Below are positions 8,220 to 16,285 of a stretch of 64,000 bases of DNA, piece after piece. The notes below the pieces were generated by a model, which was not told the DNA's origin, did not search any database, and saw only the letters and a program-made list of their open reading frames with translations. A program made the translations under genes and the position numbers. Source of the stretch: an uncultured Lachnospiraceae bacterium (GTDB lineage: Bacteria > Bacillota > Clostridia > Lachnospirales > Lachnospiraceae); assembly GCA_900539715.1 (NCBI GenBank), contig UQDA01000002.1, positions 62,001-126,000 on the forward strand, read 5' to 3'. Position 1 is the stretch's first letter. Each line of letters starts with the position of its first letter.

Positions 8220-9575
8220 TTGGCATATTCAATTGTTATTTATTCTAAATATGCGATCGTGCTGTTTCAGTTTCTGTTTTTGGTATGCGGTATCTATGCG
8301 CTTGGGAAAAAAAAGGCGGGTCAGGAAAAGCGGGCAGCGGTCTGGCAGAGCATGTTTTTGTTTTTGATGCAGTTTTGTGCATATCTGACTATTGTAATCC
8401 GTACACAACGCATGGAGTATCTGATATTTTATCTGTTTTTGCAGATACTTACGCTGGCTTTGCCGCTTTTGGCATATTTCATATATCCGGGCATTAACAG
8501 GTGCGTATTGAATGATATGAGCATGATGCTGAGCGCGGGGATGATAGTGCTCGTGCGTCTGGATATCAAAAAGGCGTCAAAGCAGCTTGTTATCGCGATG
8601 GTCTCTTATTTGCTTCTGTTGGCAGTGCCCTGGCTGGTAAAAAGATTCCGCACGGTCTTAAGGAATCTCGGATGGATGTGTTGCGTTGCAGGAACAGCAG
8701 CGCTGGTGGCGGTTTTGATATTGGGGCAGGTAACGCACGGCTCAAAGCTATCGTGGACGATTGCCGGAATTACCTTTCAACCATCGGAATTTGTAAAGAT
8801 TTTGTATGTGTTTTTTATCGCGTCAATCCTGACAGATGGCACGGATTTTAAAAGAGTGCTTTTGGCGGGCGCCGGAGCCGGTGTTCAGGTGCTTACGCTT
8901 GTTTTGTCAAAAGATCTGGGGAGCGCGCTTATTCTGTTTGCCGTATATGTATTCATGATAACAATCGCCGCACATCAGCCGTTGTATCTGGCGGGAGGAG
9001 CGCTTGCGGGTGCCGGGGCATCCTTTGCGGCGTGGAAGATGTTTTCCCATGTACAGGTGCGGGTGCAGGCGTGGAAAGACCCGTGGAGTGTAATAGACAG
9101 TCAGGGATATCAGATAACCCAATCACTGTTTGCGATAGGGAGAGGAGGCCTGTTTGGGCAGGGGATAGGAAAGGGGACGCCCCGGGATATCCCGTATGTG
9201 GAGACAGATTTTATTTTTGCCGCGCTGGCAGAGGAGATGGGGCTTTTGTTTGGTATTGGCATCCTGCTGACAGCAGTGTTGTTGTTTTTGTCTGTGATAC
9301 GACTTGCAGCAGGGCTTGCGGATGGATTTTACCGGAATCTTGCAGTGGGATTTGGGATGATGTACATATTTCAGACGTTTCTGACGGTGGGCGGCGGGAC
9401 GAAGTTTATTCCGCTGACGGGCGTGACGCTGCCTTTTATCAGCTACGGCGGCAGCAGCGTGATGTCTATGATCCTGATATTTGCAGTGCTGGAGGGAATC
9501 TGGCAGATGCGCTATGAGGAGGAGCTTAAGATTGAAAAGCAGAAAAGAAAAAAGCAGCTCAAAAAAGAAGAGTAG
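8220..9575 (+). CDS. FtsW/RodA/SpoVE family peptidoglycan polymerase
   Basis: The protein has 451 residues and is polytopic with about 10 membrane helices; the start is TTG at 8220, 9 bases after AAGGAGT. SEDS glycosyltransferase landmarks are present: FQPSEFVKI near 183, LSKDLGSAL, the QGYQITQSLFAIGRGGLFGQG segment region near 299-318, ETDFIFA, and the C-terminal TLPFISYGGSS. SEDS proteins polymerise glycan strands at the membrane and work with a cognate class B PBP, which is encoded right after and overlaps this gene. The long N-terminal extension resembles actinobacterial RodA-type partners of short PBPs. Confidence 0.93.
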   Translation: MAYSIVIYSKYAIVLFQFLFLVCGIYALGKKKAGQEKRAAVWQSMFLFLMQFCAYLTIVIRTQRMEYLIFYLFLQILTLALPLLAYFIYPGINRCVLNDMSMMLSAGMIVLVRLDIKKASKQLVIAMVSYLLLLAVPWLVKRFRTVLRNLGWMCCVAGTAALVAVLILGQVTHGSKLSWTIAGITFQPSEFVKILYVFFIASILTDGTDFKRVLLAGAGAGVQVLTLVLSKDLGSALILFAVYVFMITIAAHQPLYLAGGALAGAGASFAAWKMFSHVQVRVQAWKDPWSVIDSQGYQITQSLFAIGRGGLFGQGIGKGTPRDIPYVETDFIFAALAEEMGLLFGIGILLTAVLLFLSVIRLAAGLADGFYRNLAVGFGMMYIFQTFLTVGGGTKFIPLTGVTLPFISYGGSSVMSMILIFAVLEGIWQMRYEEELKIEKQKRKKQLKKEE

Positions 9576-10977
9576 GTTCTGTTTGAATCGGGAGCTGTAT
9601 GGCTGTGCAGCACTGATGGTCTGCCTTCTTGCAGGGATGACGGTCTATCTTATGGATTATGTTATGTCCAATCAGGAGACACTTTTTAACAATAGCTACA
9701 ATTCCAGACAGAAGGTTCTGGCGCAGGAAAACACGAGGGGCACGATATATGCCGGTTCGGGGGAAGTGCTGGCAAAGACGGAAACAGATGAGAACGGGAT
9801 AAGGACATATCCTTACGGAAAGATGTTTGCCCATGTGGTCGGTTATACCGGAAAGGGGAAGACCGGAATAGAAGAAATGGAAAACTACCGTCTCATCAAT
9901 TCTGATATTTCAGAGAAAGAGAAGCTGGACAATGAGCTTTCCGGAAGAAAAAATCCGGGTAACGATGTATTTACGACGCTGGATGTCCCGTTGCAGGAGG
10001 CAGCAGACGCGGCGCTTGGACTTTATCGGGGTGCGGTAGTTGTTACGGAGGTGAAGACGGGACGTGTGCTTGCGATGGTGAGCAAGCCTGACTATGATCC
10101 GAACAGTATCGCAGAGGAATGGACACGGTTAAATGAGGATACGGACAAGGCTGCACTGTTGAATAGGGCAACACAGGGGCTCTATCCGCCGGGATCGACT
10201 TTTAAGATTGTGACGGCGCTGGCTTATATCCGGCAGTTTCCGGATACGTGGGAAGATTATTCTTTCAACTGTACGGGAGCGTACAGTCACGGGCAGAGCA
10301 GGATAAGCTGTTATCACGGGAGCGTTCACGGTCAGGTGGATATGACAACGTCATTTGCAAAATCGTGCAATGCGTCGTTTGCAAATATCGGGATGAGTCT
10401 GGACCGGCAGAAGTTCGGGGAGACGATAGACGGTCTGTTGTTTAATCAGAAGCTTCCCATACCTCTGGCATATAAGCGGACGAGTGTGGCGCTGGACGGA
10501 AACAGTACGGACGACGAAGTGATACAGACTTCCATCGGACAGGGGAAGACTCAGATCACGCCGATGCAGCTGAATATGATCACAGCGGCTATTGCAAATG
10601 GCGGTGAGCTGATGAATCCGGTTTTTGTGGACAAGGTTCAGAATGCGAACGGTAAAGTAATGGAAAAAAACAGTCCGTCAGTTTACAAACGCCTGATGTC
10701 TAAAACGGAAGCGGAGGCGATGAGCATGCTCATGGAAGATGTTGTGCAGGAGGGAACCGGACGAAAGCTGAAGGACAGGTCATATACGGCTGCCGGAAAG
10801 ACCGGAAGCGCGGAGTTTTCCACGAATAAAGAAGAATCCCATGCATGGTTTACCGGATTTGCTCCGGTAGAGGATCCGGAGATTGCTGTGACCGTGATTG
10901 TGGAGCGCGCAGGCTCCGGGAGTGATTATGCTGTGCCGCTGGCTCGAAGGGTGTTCGACGCATGGTTTGACGAGTGA
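9532..10977 (+). CDS. Class B penicillin-binding protein (D,D-transpeptidase)
   Basis: The product cross-links peptidoglycan. I start it at TTG 9532, 8 bases after GGAGGAG, overlapping the FtsW-like gene by 44 bases; this gives 481 residues. A basic N-terminus and one membrane helix (about 23-41) are followed by a short pedestal region and the transpeptidase domain. Catalytic motifs are SxxK as STFK at 222-225, SxN as SCN at 278-280 and KTG at 423-425. It is shorter than classical FtsI or PBP2 and lacks a full dimerisation domain, like PbpA-type partners of RodA. The overlap with the SEDS gene argues for a dedicated polymerase-transpeptidase pair. Confidence 0.93.
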   Translation: MKSRKEKSSSKKKSRFCLNRELYGCAALMVCLLAGMTVYLMDYVMSNQETLFNNSYNSRQKVLAQENTRGTIYAGSGEVLAKTETDENGIRTYPYGKMFAHVVGYTGKGKTGIEEMENYRLINSDISEKEKLDNELSGRKNPGNDVFTTLDVPLQEAADAALGLYRGAVVVTEVKTGRVLAMVSKPDYDPNSIAEEWTRLNEDTDKAALLNRATQGLYPPGSTFKIVTALAYIRQFPDTWEDYSFNCTGAYSHGQSRISCYHGSVHGQVDMTTSFAKSCNASFANIGMSLDRQKFGETIDGLLFNQKLPIPLAYKRTSVALDGNSTDDEVIQTSIGQGKTQITPMQLNMITAAIANGGELMNPVFVDKVQNANGKVMEKNSPSVYKRLMSKTEAEAMSMLMEDVVQEGTGRKLKDRSYTAAGKTGSAEFSTNKEESHAWFTGFAPVEDPEIAVTVIVERAGSGSDYAVPLARRVFDAWFDE

Positions 10978-11039
10978 ATGACCTTTGCAGGCAAGGGACA
11001 AAAGTGAGGATTTGGTAGAATAAATTTTTTAGATAGGAC

Positions 11040-11068
11040 TTGCCCTGCACAGTGATTTAAGGTATACT
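11040..11068 (+). promoter_or_regulatory. Promoter for the Nudix gene at 11109
   Basis: TTGCCC at 11040-11045 and TATACT at 11063-11068 are spaced by 17 bases. They lie about 40 bases before the GTG start of the Nudix gene. Confidence 0.65.
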
Positions 11069-11108
11069 GATTTCCAGAATCAGATATCGCCGGACAGGAG
11101 GAATTGCA

Positions 11109-11561
11109 GTGATTGAAGCAACGAGCTGCGGCGGTGTAGTAATTTTTAGGGGTAAGATCCTTCTGCTGTACAAGAACTATAAGAACAAGTACGAGGGATG
11201 GGTGCTGCCTAAAGGAACCGTGGAAGAGGGCGAGGATTTTAAGCATACCGCGCTCCGGGAGGTTCTGGAGGAAAGCGGCTCCAGAGCTTCCATCATCAAA
11301 TATGTGGGAAAGAGCGAGTATACGTTCAACGTACCCGAGGATGTGGTGGAAAAGGAAGTCCACTGGTATTTGATGATGGCGGATAGTTATTACAGCAAGC
11401 CGCAGAGGGAAGAGTATTTTGTTGATTCCGGATTTTATAAATATCATGAGGCATACCATTTGCTGAAGTTTTCCAATGAGAAGCAGATACTGGAAAAGGC
11501 CTATCATGAATACCTGGAATTAAAGAAAAGCAATCTCTGGGGCAGCCGCAAATACTACTGA
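11109..11561 (+). CDS. Nudix hydrolase
   Basis: The protein has 150 residues and starts at GTG 11109 after an ACAGGAGGAATT site. The full Nudix box G-x5-E-x7-REVLEESGS lies at residues 36-58, so it should cleave a nucleoside diphosphate linked to another moiety using Mg2+. The substrate cannot be read from the sequence; the VLPKGTVEEGE context resembles diadenosine-polyphosphate or NTP hydrolases. It has its own promoter and a hairpin terminator, so it is probably monocistronic. Confidence 0.88.
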   Translation: MIEATSCGGVVIFRGKILLLYKNYKNKYEGWVLPKGTVEEGEDFKHTALREVLEESGSRASIIKYVGKSEYTFNVPEDVVEKEVHWYLMMADSYYSKPQREEYFVDSGFYKYHEAYHLLKFSNEKQILEKAYHEYLELKKSNLWGSRKYY

Positions 11562-11593
11562 GCAGGATGTGCCTGCCGGTAAAACGAAGCTTT

Positions 11594-11627
11594 TGACCGG
11601 TCTATACTGACCGGTCAGCGTTTTATT
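11594..11627 (+). terminator. Terminator after the Nudix gene
   Basis: A perfect 9-bp stem (TGACCGGTC / GACCGGTCA, 11594-11602 and 11609-11617) with loop TATACT is followed by GCGTTTTATTA. The T-tract is interrupted, so termination may be partial. Confidence 0.6.
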
Positions 11628-11716
11628 ACGGCATTTCGACGGACAAAGGAAAGCCTCGTCAGCTGTTTACGGCGTTAGAAAAAGGGGTATTCTAGGAACA
11701 GGGGCAATGGCGGTAC

Positions 11717-12049
11717 ATGAAATTTTATCGAAATTTATACGTTGGGTCATCTGTTAAAAATGTAAATAAGGTGAAGTGGAAGCTTTTGACGGGAGCGGGA
11801 CAGTTTGGCATATATGTGATAAGCATTTCGCATACATCGGACCAGCTCGATATTTTCCACTGCGCAATGTTAAAGCAAAAGAGCTTCGACAAAAAAAGCC
11901 TTGCGGTCGCAGGAATCGCGGGGGATATGGGAGAGGCTTACGGGCTGGTGGAAAAAATGGTGCAGGATGCGCTGGCAGCTGGATTTGAAGGAAATGTAAA
12001 GGCGTATCTGACTGAGACGTTTCACAGTGGGAAAGGAGGAGGCGGATGA
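11717..12049 (+). CDS. Conserved clostridial protein of unknown function
   Basis: The protein has 110 residues and no membrane segment or known motif that I can name. Its pattern (a WKLLTGAGQFGIYVISI strand region, then DQLDIFHCAMLKQ and VAGIAGDMGEAYGLV) resembles a conserved protein found in many Lachnospiraceae next to the DUF2953-GerW pair, which suggests a sporulation-linked role. It overlaps the DUF2953 gene by 4 bases (ATGA), so the two are translationally coupled. The C-terminus ends in a glycine run. The ribosome site is weak. Confidence 0.7.
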   Translation: MKFYRNLYVGSSVKNVNKVKWKLLTGAGQFGIYVISISHTSDQLDIFHCAMLKQKSFDKKSLAVAGIAGDMGEAYGLVEKMVQDALAAGFEGNVKAYLTETFHSGKGGGG

Positions 12050-13041
12050 CGGTCATTCTGATGATTCTTAGAATAGTCGGCATTGCGCTTTTAGTTATTC
12101 TCGGACTTCTTCTGGCGGTTGTTTTGGCGGTGCTGTTCGTGCCGGTCCGCTATCGGGCGGATGGCAGTTTTCATGAAGAGCTGACGGCATCGGCGCGTGT
12201 TACATGGTTTCTTCATTTGCTGAGCGCCCGTATCATATTTGAAAAAGAGCTGAATGTAAAGGCTTTTATATGCGGCATTCAGATATATCCGAGGGCGGCG
12301 CGAATAAAAAAGCAGTCCTGTCCGCAGGGACATAGCGGCAGCGAAGGGCAAGAGGATACGCGGGCGGGAATGACCGGGAAAAGGCCGGAAAATGGGGAAA
12401 CTGCAAAACCGGCAGAAGCTGTAAAATTTACAGAGCCTGTAACTCCTCTGGAACCCGCAGGGGACAGTAAAGAAAAAGCGGACGCTTTTGAAGAAGCAGA
12501 TCGGGAAACGTTCGGAACGGAAGGAAGAACAAAGCAGAAAGAGTTTTCGGTCGGCAATATGACAGACCGGCTGAAGAGGCTGGTTCAAAAGCTTCAGGAT
12601 AGTCTGCGGGATATCCGTAGTACTCTAAGAGGGCTATATGAGAGGCTTTCTTATTATAAATCAATCTGGGACAGGGAAGAAACGCAGAGAGCATTTCGGC
12701 TGGCATCAGCGCAGCTTTCCAAAACAATGCGTCATGTGCTTCCGCGGCGCACGGATGTTTATGCAGTGATAGGTACGGGTGATCCCGCTTCTACGGGGCA
12801 GATACTGGCGGTTCAGGGAATGCTGTATCCGTGGTTGGGAGATAAGATACACATCGTACCGGATTTTGAAGAAGAGCACTTTGAAGGAGAATTTCATCTT
12901 AGGGGACACATCAGGGCAGGAGTTCTTGGGTTTTATGTGCTGCGTCTGATGTTTGACCGGGATGTGCGTCATTTTATCGGAATACTGCGCGGCAGGACAG
13001 CGGATAAGGAGGAGAACAATGGCAGAAAACAAAGACAATAA
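12046..13041 (+). CDS. DUF2953 (YtfI-like) membrane protein
   Basis: The protein has 331 residues with one N-terminal membrane helix (about 5-33) followed by VPVRYRADG, typical of DUF2953. A low-complexity acidic/Pro/Ala linker covers about 85-165, and the conserved C-terminal half (about 195-325) contains the TDVYAVIGTGDPASTGQ stretch. In Bacillus the homologue ytfI precedes ytfJ, which is the case here with a 23-base overlap to the GerW gene. A sporulation or envelope role is inferred from this linkage. Confidence 0.88.
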   Translation: MTVILMILRIVGIALLVILGLLLAVVLAVLFVPVRYRADGSFHEELTASARVTWFLHLLSARIIFEKELNVKAFICGIQIYPRAARIKKQSCPQGHSGSEGQEDTRAGMTGKRPENGETAKPAEAVKFTEPVTPLEPAGDSKEKADAFEEADRETFGTEGRTKQKEFSVGNMTDRLKRLVQKLQDSLRDIRSTLRGLYERLSYYKSIWDREETQRAFRLASAQLSKTMRHVLPRRTDVYAVIGTGDPASTGQILAVQGMLYPWLGDKIHIVPDFEEEHFEGEFHLRGHIRAGVLGFYVLRLMFDRDVRHFIGILRGRTADKEENNGRKQRQ

Positions 13042-13456
13042 TATTACTTCTGTAATGGAAGCGCTCATTAAAGGGGCGGAGACTGTATTTACAACAAAGA
13101 CCGTGGTGGGAGAGGCAACGAAGGTAGACGATACGATAATCATCCCTCTGGTGGATGTTTCTTTTGGAATCGGTGCGGGTGCGAGCTGCGCTTCAAATGG
13201 GAGCGCCGGTGCGAAAAACGGTGGAAAGAGCGGGGGCGCAGGCGGTATGAGCGGAAAAATGTCCCCCAGCGCAGTGCTGCTTATAAAGAACGGGCAGACT
13301 CGTCTTGTAAATATCAAAAATCAGGACAGCGTAAACAAAGTGTTGGATATGATACCGGACATTGTAGATCGTTTTACGGCTCCGAAGCAGGAAATGATGA
13401 GTGATGAAGAGGCGGTAGATGCAGCGTTTCCGGAAAATGGAGATAAAGAAGCCTGA
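13019..13456 (+). CDS. GerW/YtfJ family sporulation protein
   Basis: The protein has 145 residues from the ATG at 13019 (AAGGAGGAG site). It carries the GerW pattern: N-terminal IKGAETVFTTKTVVGE, central IIPLVDVSFGIGAG, a Gly/Ser-rich stretch at about 55-85 and a C-terminal AVLLIKNGQTRLVNI. In Bacillus subtilis YtfJ/GerW is needed for normal spore germination. The start lies inside the DUF2953 gene, so both are co-translated. A very long hairpin at 13500 ends the unit. Confidence 0.92.
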   Translation: MAENKDNNITSVMEALIKGAETVFTTKTVVGEATKVDDTIIIPLVDVSFGIGAGASCASNGSAGAKNGGKSGGAGGMSGKMSPSAVLLIKNGQTRLVNIKNQDSVNKVLDMIPDIVDRFTAPKQEMMSDEEAVDAAFPENGDKEA

Positions 13457-13499
13457 CAGCGTATAATCGTCTTTTATTCTGCGATAGGAGTGAAATTTC

Positions 13500-13567
13500 C
13501 TATCATATGCAAAAACGGCAGGAGAAGGCCAGGAAAGGTCTTTTCCTGCCGTTTTTGCATATGATAG
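13500..13567. terminator. 30-bp-stem hairpin, bidirectional terminator
   Basis: Arms 13501-13523 and 13544-13566 are perfectly complementary (23 bp), C13500 pairs with G13567, and seven more inner pairs (two G-U) leave the 6-base loop AGGAAA. The GC-rich core CGGCAGGA / TCCTGCCG is followed by TTTTT on either strand, so it can end transcription from both directions. Confidence 0.8.
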
Positions 13568-13609
13568 AAATATATTGCAGGAAAGGCAGAGGAGGGCGTC
13601 ATAGATATC

Positions 13610-13756
13610 ATGAATCGGATCATAGCATTTGCGATGTTCTGGATGGCGATAGGGATGCTGCTCATGCTTGGCTTTCGTTACCGGGTAATGGGGACTCTTT
13701 TTTCCCTCGTGTTACTGGGAGTCAGTTATCTGCTCCTGACCTGCAGCGATGACTGA
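13610..13756 (+). CDS. Possible 48-residue membrane protein
   Basis: An open frame of 48 residues begins at ATG 13610. An AGGAGGG site lies about 14 bases upstream, which is longer than ideal. The product is almost entirely hydrophobic: two helices, about residues 3-21 (rich in Met, Ile and Leu) and 27-43, joined by a short GFRYRV turn. It lies between the long hairpin and the rpmB terminator, so its expression would require read-through or an unseen promoter. No family is recognised; this could be a real small membrane protein or a chance frame. Confidence 0.45.
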   Translation: MNRIIAFAMFWMAIGMLLMLGFRYRVMGTLFSLVLLGVSYLLLTCSDD

Positions 13757-13798
13757 AATGAAAAAAAGCTGGGAATGGCGGAAACCGGAAACGCAAAG

Positions 13799-13828
13799 AA
13801 CGGCTGCTTCAAAATAGAAGCAGCCGTT
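13799..13828 (-). terminator. Terminator of rpmB
   Basis: A perfect 12-bp stem (AACGGCTGCTTC / GAAGCAGCCGTT) with a 6-base loop lies 15 bases after the rpmB stop. On the minus strand it is followed by TTCTTTGCGTTT. Confidence 0.8.
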
Positions 13829-13843
13829 ACATTCTTGTTCTGA

Positions 13844-14029
13844 TTAAGCTCTTTCAACCCTGCCGGATTTCAGGCAGTTTGTGCAAACGTGCATTCTCCG
13901 TGCACCACCGTTCACTTTGCATTTAACGCTTCTGACGTTGGAATTCCAGATACGGTTGGATCTTCTATGGGAATGGCTTACGTTGTTACCGAAATGAGCG
14001 CCTTTGCCACAAATATCGCATTTTGCCAT
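13844..14029 (-). CDS. rpmB: 50S ribosomal protein L28
   Basis: The protein has 61 residues, a normal length for bL28. It begins MAKCDICGKG and has the conserved SHRRSNRIWNSN segment. Two CxxC pairs, C4/C7 and C49/C52, mark the zinc-binding form. The ribosome site on the minus strand is GGAGGTG, 8 bases before the start. It stands alone on the minus strand between a strong promoter (14078-14106) and a 12-bp terminator, and diverges from the asp23-fakA-recG operon. Confidence 0.98.
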   Translation of the reverse strand: MAKCDICGKGAHFGNNVSHSHRRSNRIWNSNVRSVKCKVNGGARRMHVCTNCLKSGRVERA

Positions 14030-14077
14030 GATTGCACCTCCTCAAACTATATTCGTCGTTTGACTGACAACATCAGT

Positions 14078-14106
14078 ATGATAGCAGAATTTGACGGATT
14101 TGGCAA
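14078..14106 (-). promoter_or_regulatory. Promoter of rpmB
   Basis: On the minus strand TTGCCA (14106-14101) and TATCAT (14083-14078) are 17 bases apart, and a TGC just before the -10 makes it an extended -10 promoter. Confidence 0.78.
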
Positions 14107-14168
14107 GTAAAATATCATCAAATTTTTAAAAAGTTGAAAATCGTATTCCCTTTTCTGAAAAAAGCGGT

Positions 14169-14174
14169 TATAAT
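14169..14174 (+). promoter_or_regulatory. Possible -10 box for asp23-fakA
   Basis: A consensus TATAAT lies 36 bases before the asp23 start. The matching -35 position (TTCCCT) is poor, so this may need an activator or be a weak promoter. Confidence 0.4.
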
Positions 14175-14209
14175 AGGCATAGATTTTCATAGAAAAAGGA
14201 GGTTATCAC

Positions 14210-14566
14210 ATGAAGGGTTCTTCTATGACGACCCATATGGGCAGCATTACGATTGATAATGAAGTGATCGGCCAATATGCGGGAACGGTGGCGATGGAGT
14301 GTTTTGGTATCGTCGGCATGGGCGTTACGGTAAAAGGCGGCCTTGTGAAGCTGTTAAAGAGTGATAGCATCACGAAAGGCATTGCGGTCACGATCAATAA
14401 CAATAAACTGACGCTGGATTTCCACGTGATCGTGGCGTACGGCGTGAGCATCCTGGCTGTGGCTGATAATCTGATCAGCAATGTGAAGTATAAGGTAGAG
14501 GAATTTACCGGAATAGAAATAGAGAAGATCAACATCTTCGTCGAAGGTGTACGAGTGATTGATTAA
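14210..14566 (+). CDS. Asp23/Gls24 family envelope stress protein (YloU-like)
   Basis: The protein has 118 residues; the ATG at 14210 is 7 bases after AAAGGAGG. It matches the Asp23 family: GSITIDNEVIGQYAG near residue 11, VKGGLVKLL, then LDFHVIVAYGVSI and the C-terminal VEEFTGIEIEKINIFVEGV. Members are small cytoplasmic or membrane-associated proteins linked to envelope stress. The order asp23-fakA-recG is the conserved Firmicutes arrangement (yloU-yloV-recG), and the fakA gene follows after 14 bases. Confidence 0.93.
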   Translation: MKGSSMTTHMGSITIDNEVIGQYAGTVAMECFGIVGMGVTVKGGLVKLLKSDSITKGIAVTINNNKLTLDFHVIVAYGVSILAVADNLISNVKYKVEEFTGIEIEKINIFVEGVRVID

Positions 14567-14580
14567 GGAGGAAGAGAAAC

Positions 14581-16281
14581 GTGGCTGTAAATACGATCGA
14601 CGCTAAGATGCTTGCAAAGATGTTCTTAGCAGGAGCTAAGAATCTTGAGAGTAAAAAGGAGTGGATCAATGAATTGAACGTGTTCCCTGTTCCCGACGGG
14701 GATACGGGCACGAATATGACGCTGACCATCATGTCCGCAGCCAAAGATGTGGCAGTGATGAATGCGAACAATGATCTGGACATGGCGGCATTGGCGAAGG
14801 CTATCTCTTCCGGTTCTTTAAGAGGCGCGAGAGGAAATTCCGGCGTTATCCTTTCTCAGCTGTTCCGCGGCTTTACAAAGGCGATACGCGACCATGAGAC
14901 GATTGATATTCCGCTTCTGGCAGAAGCCTGCGAGAAGGCAGTAGAGACTGCATACAAGGCTGTTATGAAACCGAAGGAGGGAACTATTCTGACCGTTGCC
15001 AAAGGTGCGGCTTTAAAAGCACGTGAGCTGGCAGACGCAGGAGAGACCGACCTTGAAAAATATATTGGGGATATCATAGAGAGGGCTGACTATGTGCTGA
15101 GCCAGACTCCCGAGATGCTTCCTGTATTAAAGCAGGCGGGCGTTGTGGATTCCGGCGGTCAGGGTCTGATGCAGGTATTAAAGGGCGCATATGAGGCGTT
15201 TTTGGGCAAAGAGATAGACTGGACGGTCTCTGCGCCTCAGACGACGGCTGGAGCTCCTTTTTCGGGTGCTGCAGACGCATCTGTGGAAGAAGCGGACATT
15301 AAGTTCGGTTACTGCACAGAGTTTATTATCATGCTCTCCAAAACCTTTAATATCAAACAGGAGATGGATTTTAAGGCATATCTGGAATCTATTGGTGACT
15401 CTATCGTAGTAGTTGCAGACGATGACGTGGTAAAGGTTCATGTACATACCAATGATCCGGGTCTGGCTATTCAGAAGGCACTGAAATATGGCGCGCTTTC
15501 TAATATGAAGATAGACAATATGCGTCTTGAGCACCATGAAAAGGTAGTGAAGATGGCGCAGAAAGAAGAGCAGGGTCAGACCTCTGCAGCAGCTCCGGTA
15601 CAGGCAGCTCCGGCAGAAAAGAAGGAAGTGGGATTTATTGCGGTTTCCGTGGGCGAAGGAATCAATGCGATACTGCAGGATTTAGGCGTTGATCATATCA
15701 TTGAAGGCGGTCAGACGATGAATCCCAGTACGGAGGACGTATTAAACGCCATTGAGCAGGTGAATGCGGAGACAATATATGTACTCCCGAACAACAAAAA
15801 TATCATCCTGGCGGCAAATCAGGCAAAATATATGACTGAAGACAAGAAGGTTGTTGTCATCCCGACCAAGACGATAGCACAGGGGATAACGGCGGTGATA
15901 AACTATGTTCCGGACTTAAGCCCGGAAGAGAACGAGGCTGCTATGACTGAAGCTATCGGGAATGTAAAGACCGGCGAGGTTACTTATGCGGTGCGCGATA
16001 CAGTCATTGATGATTACGAGATACGTCAGGGCGATTATATGGGCATCGGCGACAACGGTATTCTGGCTGTAGGACAGGCGATAGAGAACGTGACTGCAAA
16101 TATGATAGACCGCATGATGGATGAGGACCTTGAGCTTATCAGTATTTATTATGGCCAGGAGACTTCTGAGGAAGATGCGGAGGCATTGAGGGAGCGTATC
16201 GCTGAGAAGTATCCTTCCTGCGATGTAGAGCTTCAGTATGGCGGTCAGCCTATCTACTATTATATCGTTTCCGTTGAGTAA
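14581..16281 (+). CDS. fakA: Fatty acid kinase subunit FakA (DAK2 domain)
   Basis: FakA phosphorylates FakB-bound fatty acids, feeding exogenous acyl chains into phospholipid synthesis. The protein has 566 residues with a GTG start at 14581 after AAGGAGGAAG. The N-terminal DAK2 kinase domain (about 1-205) has the nucleotide/metal motif FPVPDGDTGTNM at 35-46 and GARGNSGVILSQ near 83. The middle and C-terminal regions match the YloV family; an Ala/Pro-rich linker at about 335-350 separates them. It sits between asp23 and recG with very short gaps. Confidence 0.94.
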   Translation: MAVNTIDAKMLAKMFLAGAKNLESKKEWINELNVFPVPDGDTGTNMTLTIMSAAKDVAVMNANNDLDMAALAKAISSGSLRGARGNSGVILSQLFRGFTKAIRDHETIDIPLLAEACEKAVETAYKAVMKPKEGTILTVAKGAALKARELADAGETDLEKYIGDIIERADYVLSQTPEMLPVLKQAGVVDSGGQGLMQVLKGAYEAFLGKEIDWTVSAPQTTAGAPFSGAADASVEEADIKFGYCTEFIIMLSKTFNIKQEMDFKAYLESIGDSIVVVADDDVVKVHVHTNDPGLAIQKALKYGALSNMKIDNMRLEHHEKVVKMAQKEEQGQTSAAAPVQAAPAEKKEVGFIAVSVGEGINAILQDLGVDHIIEGGQTMNPSTEDVLNAIEQVNAETIYVLPNNKNIILAANQAKYMTEDKKVVVIPTKTIAQGITAVINYVPDLSPEENEAAMTEAIGNVKTGEVTYAVRDTVIDDYEIRQGDYMGIGDNGILAVGQAIENVTANMIDRMMDEDLELISIYYGQETSEEDAEALRERIAEKYPSCDVELQYGGQPIYYYIVSVE

Positions 16282-16285
16282 GGAT

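Noticed and set aside
13507..13752. 81-codon plus-strand frame starting inside the long hairpin
   Set aside because: Its start is buried in the 30-bp stem and its sequence is basic and low in complexity; the 13610 frame fits a protein better.
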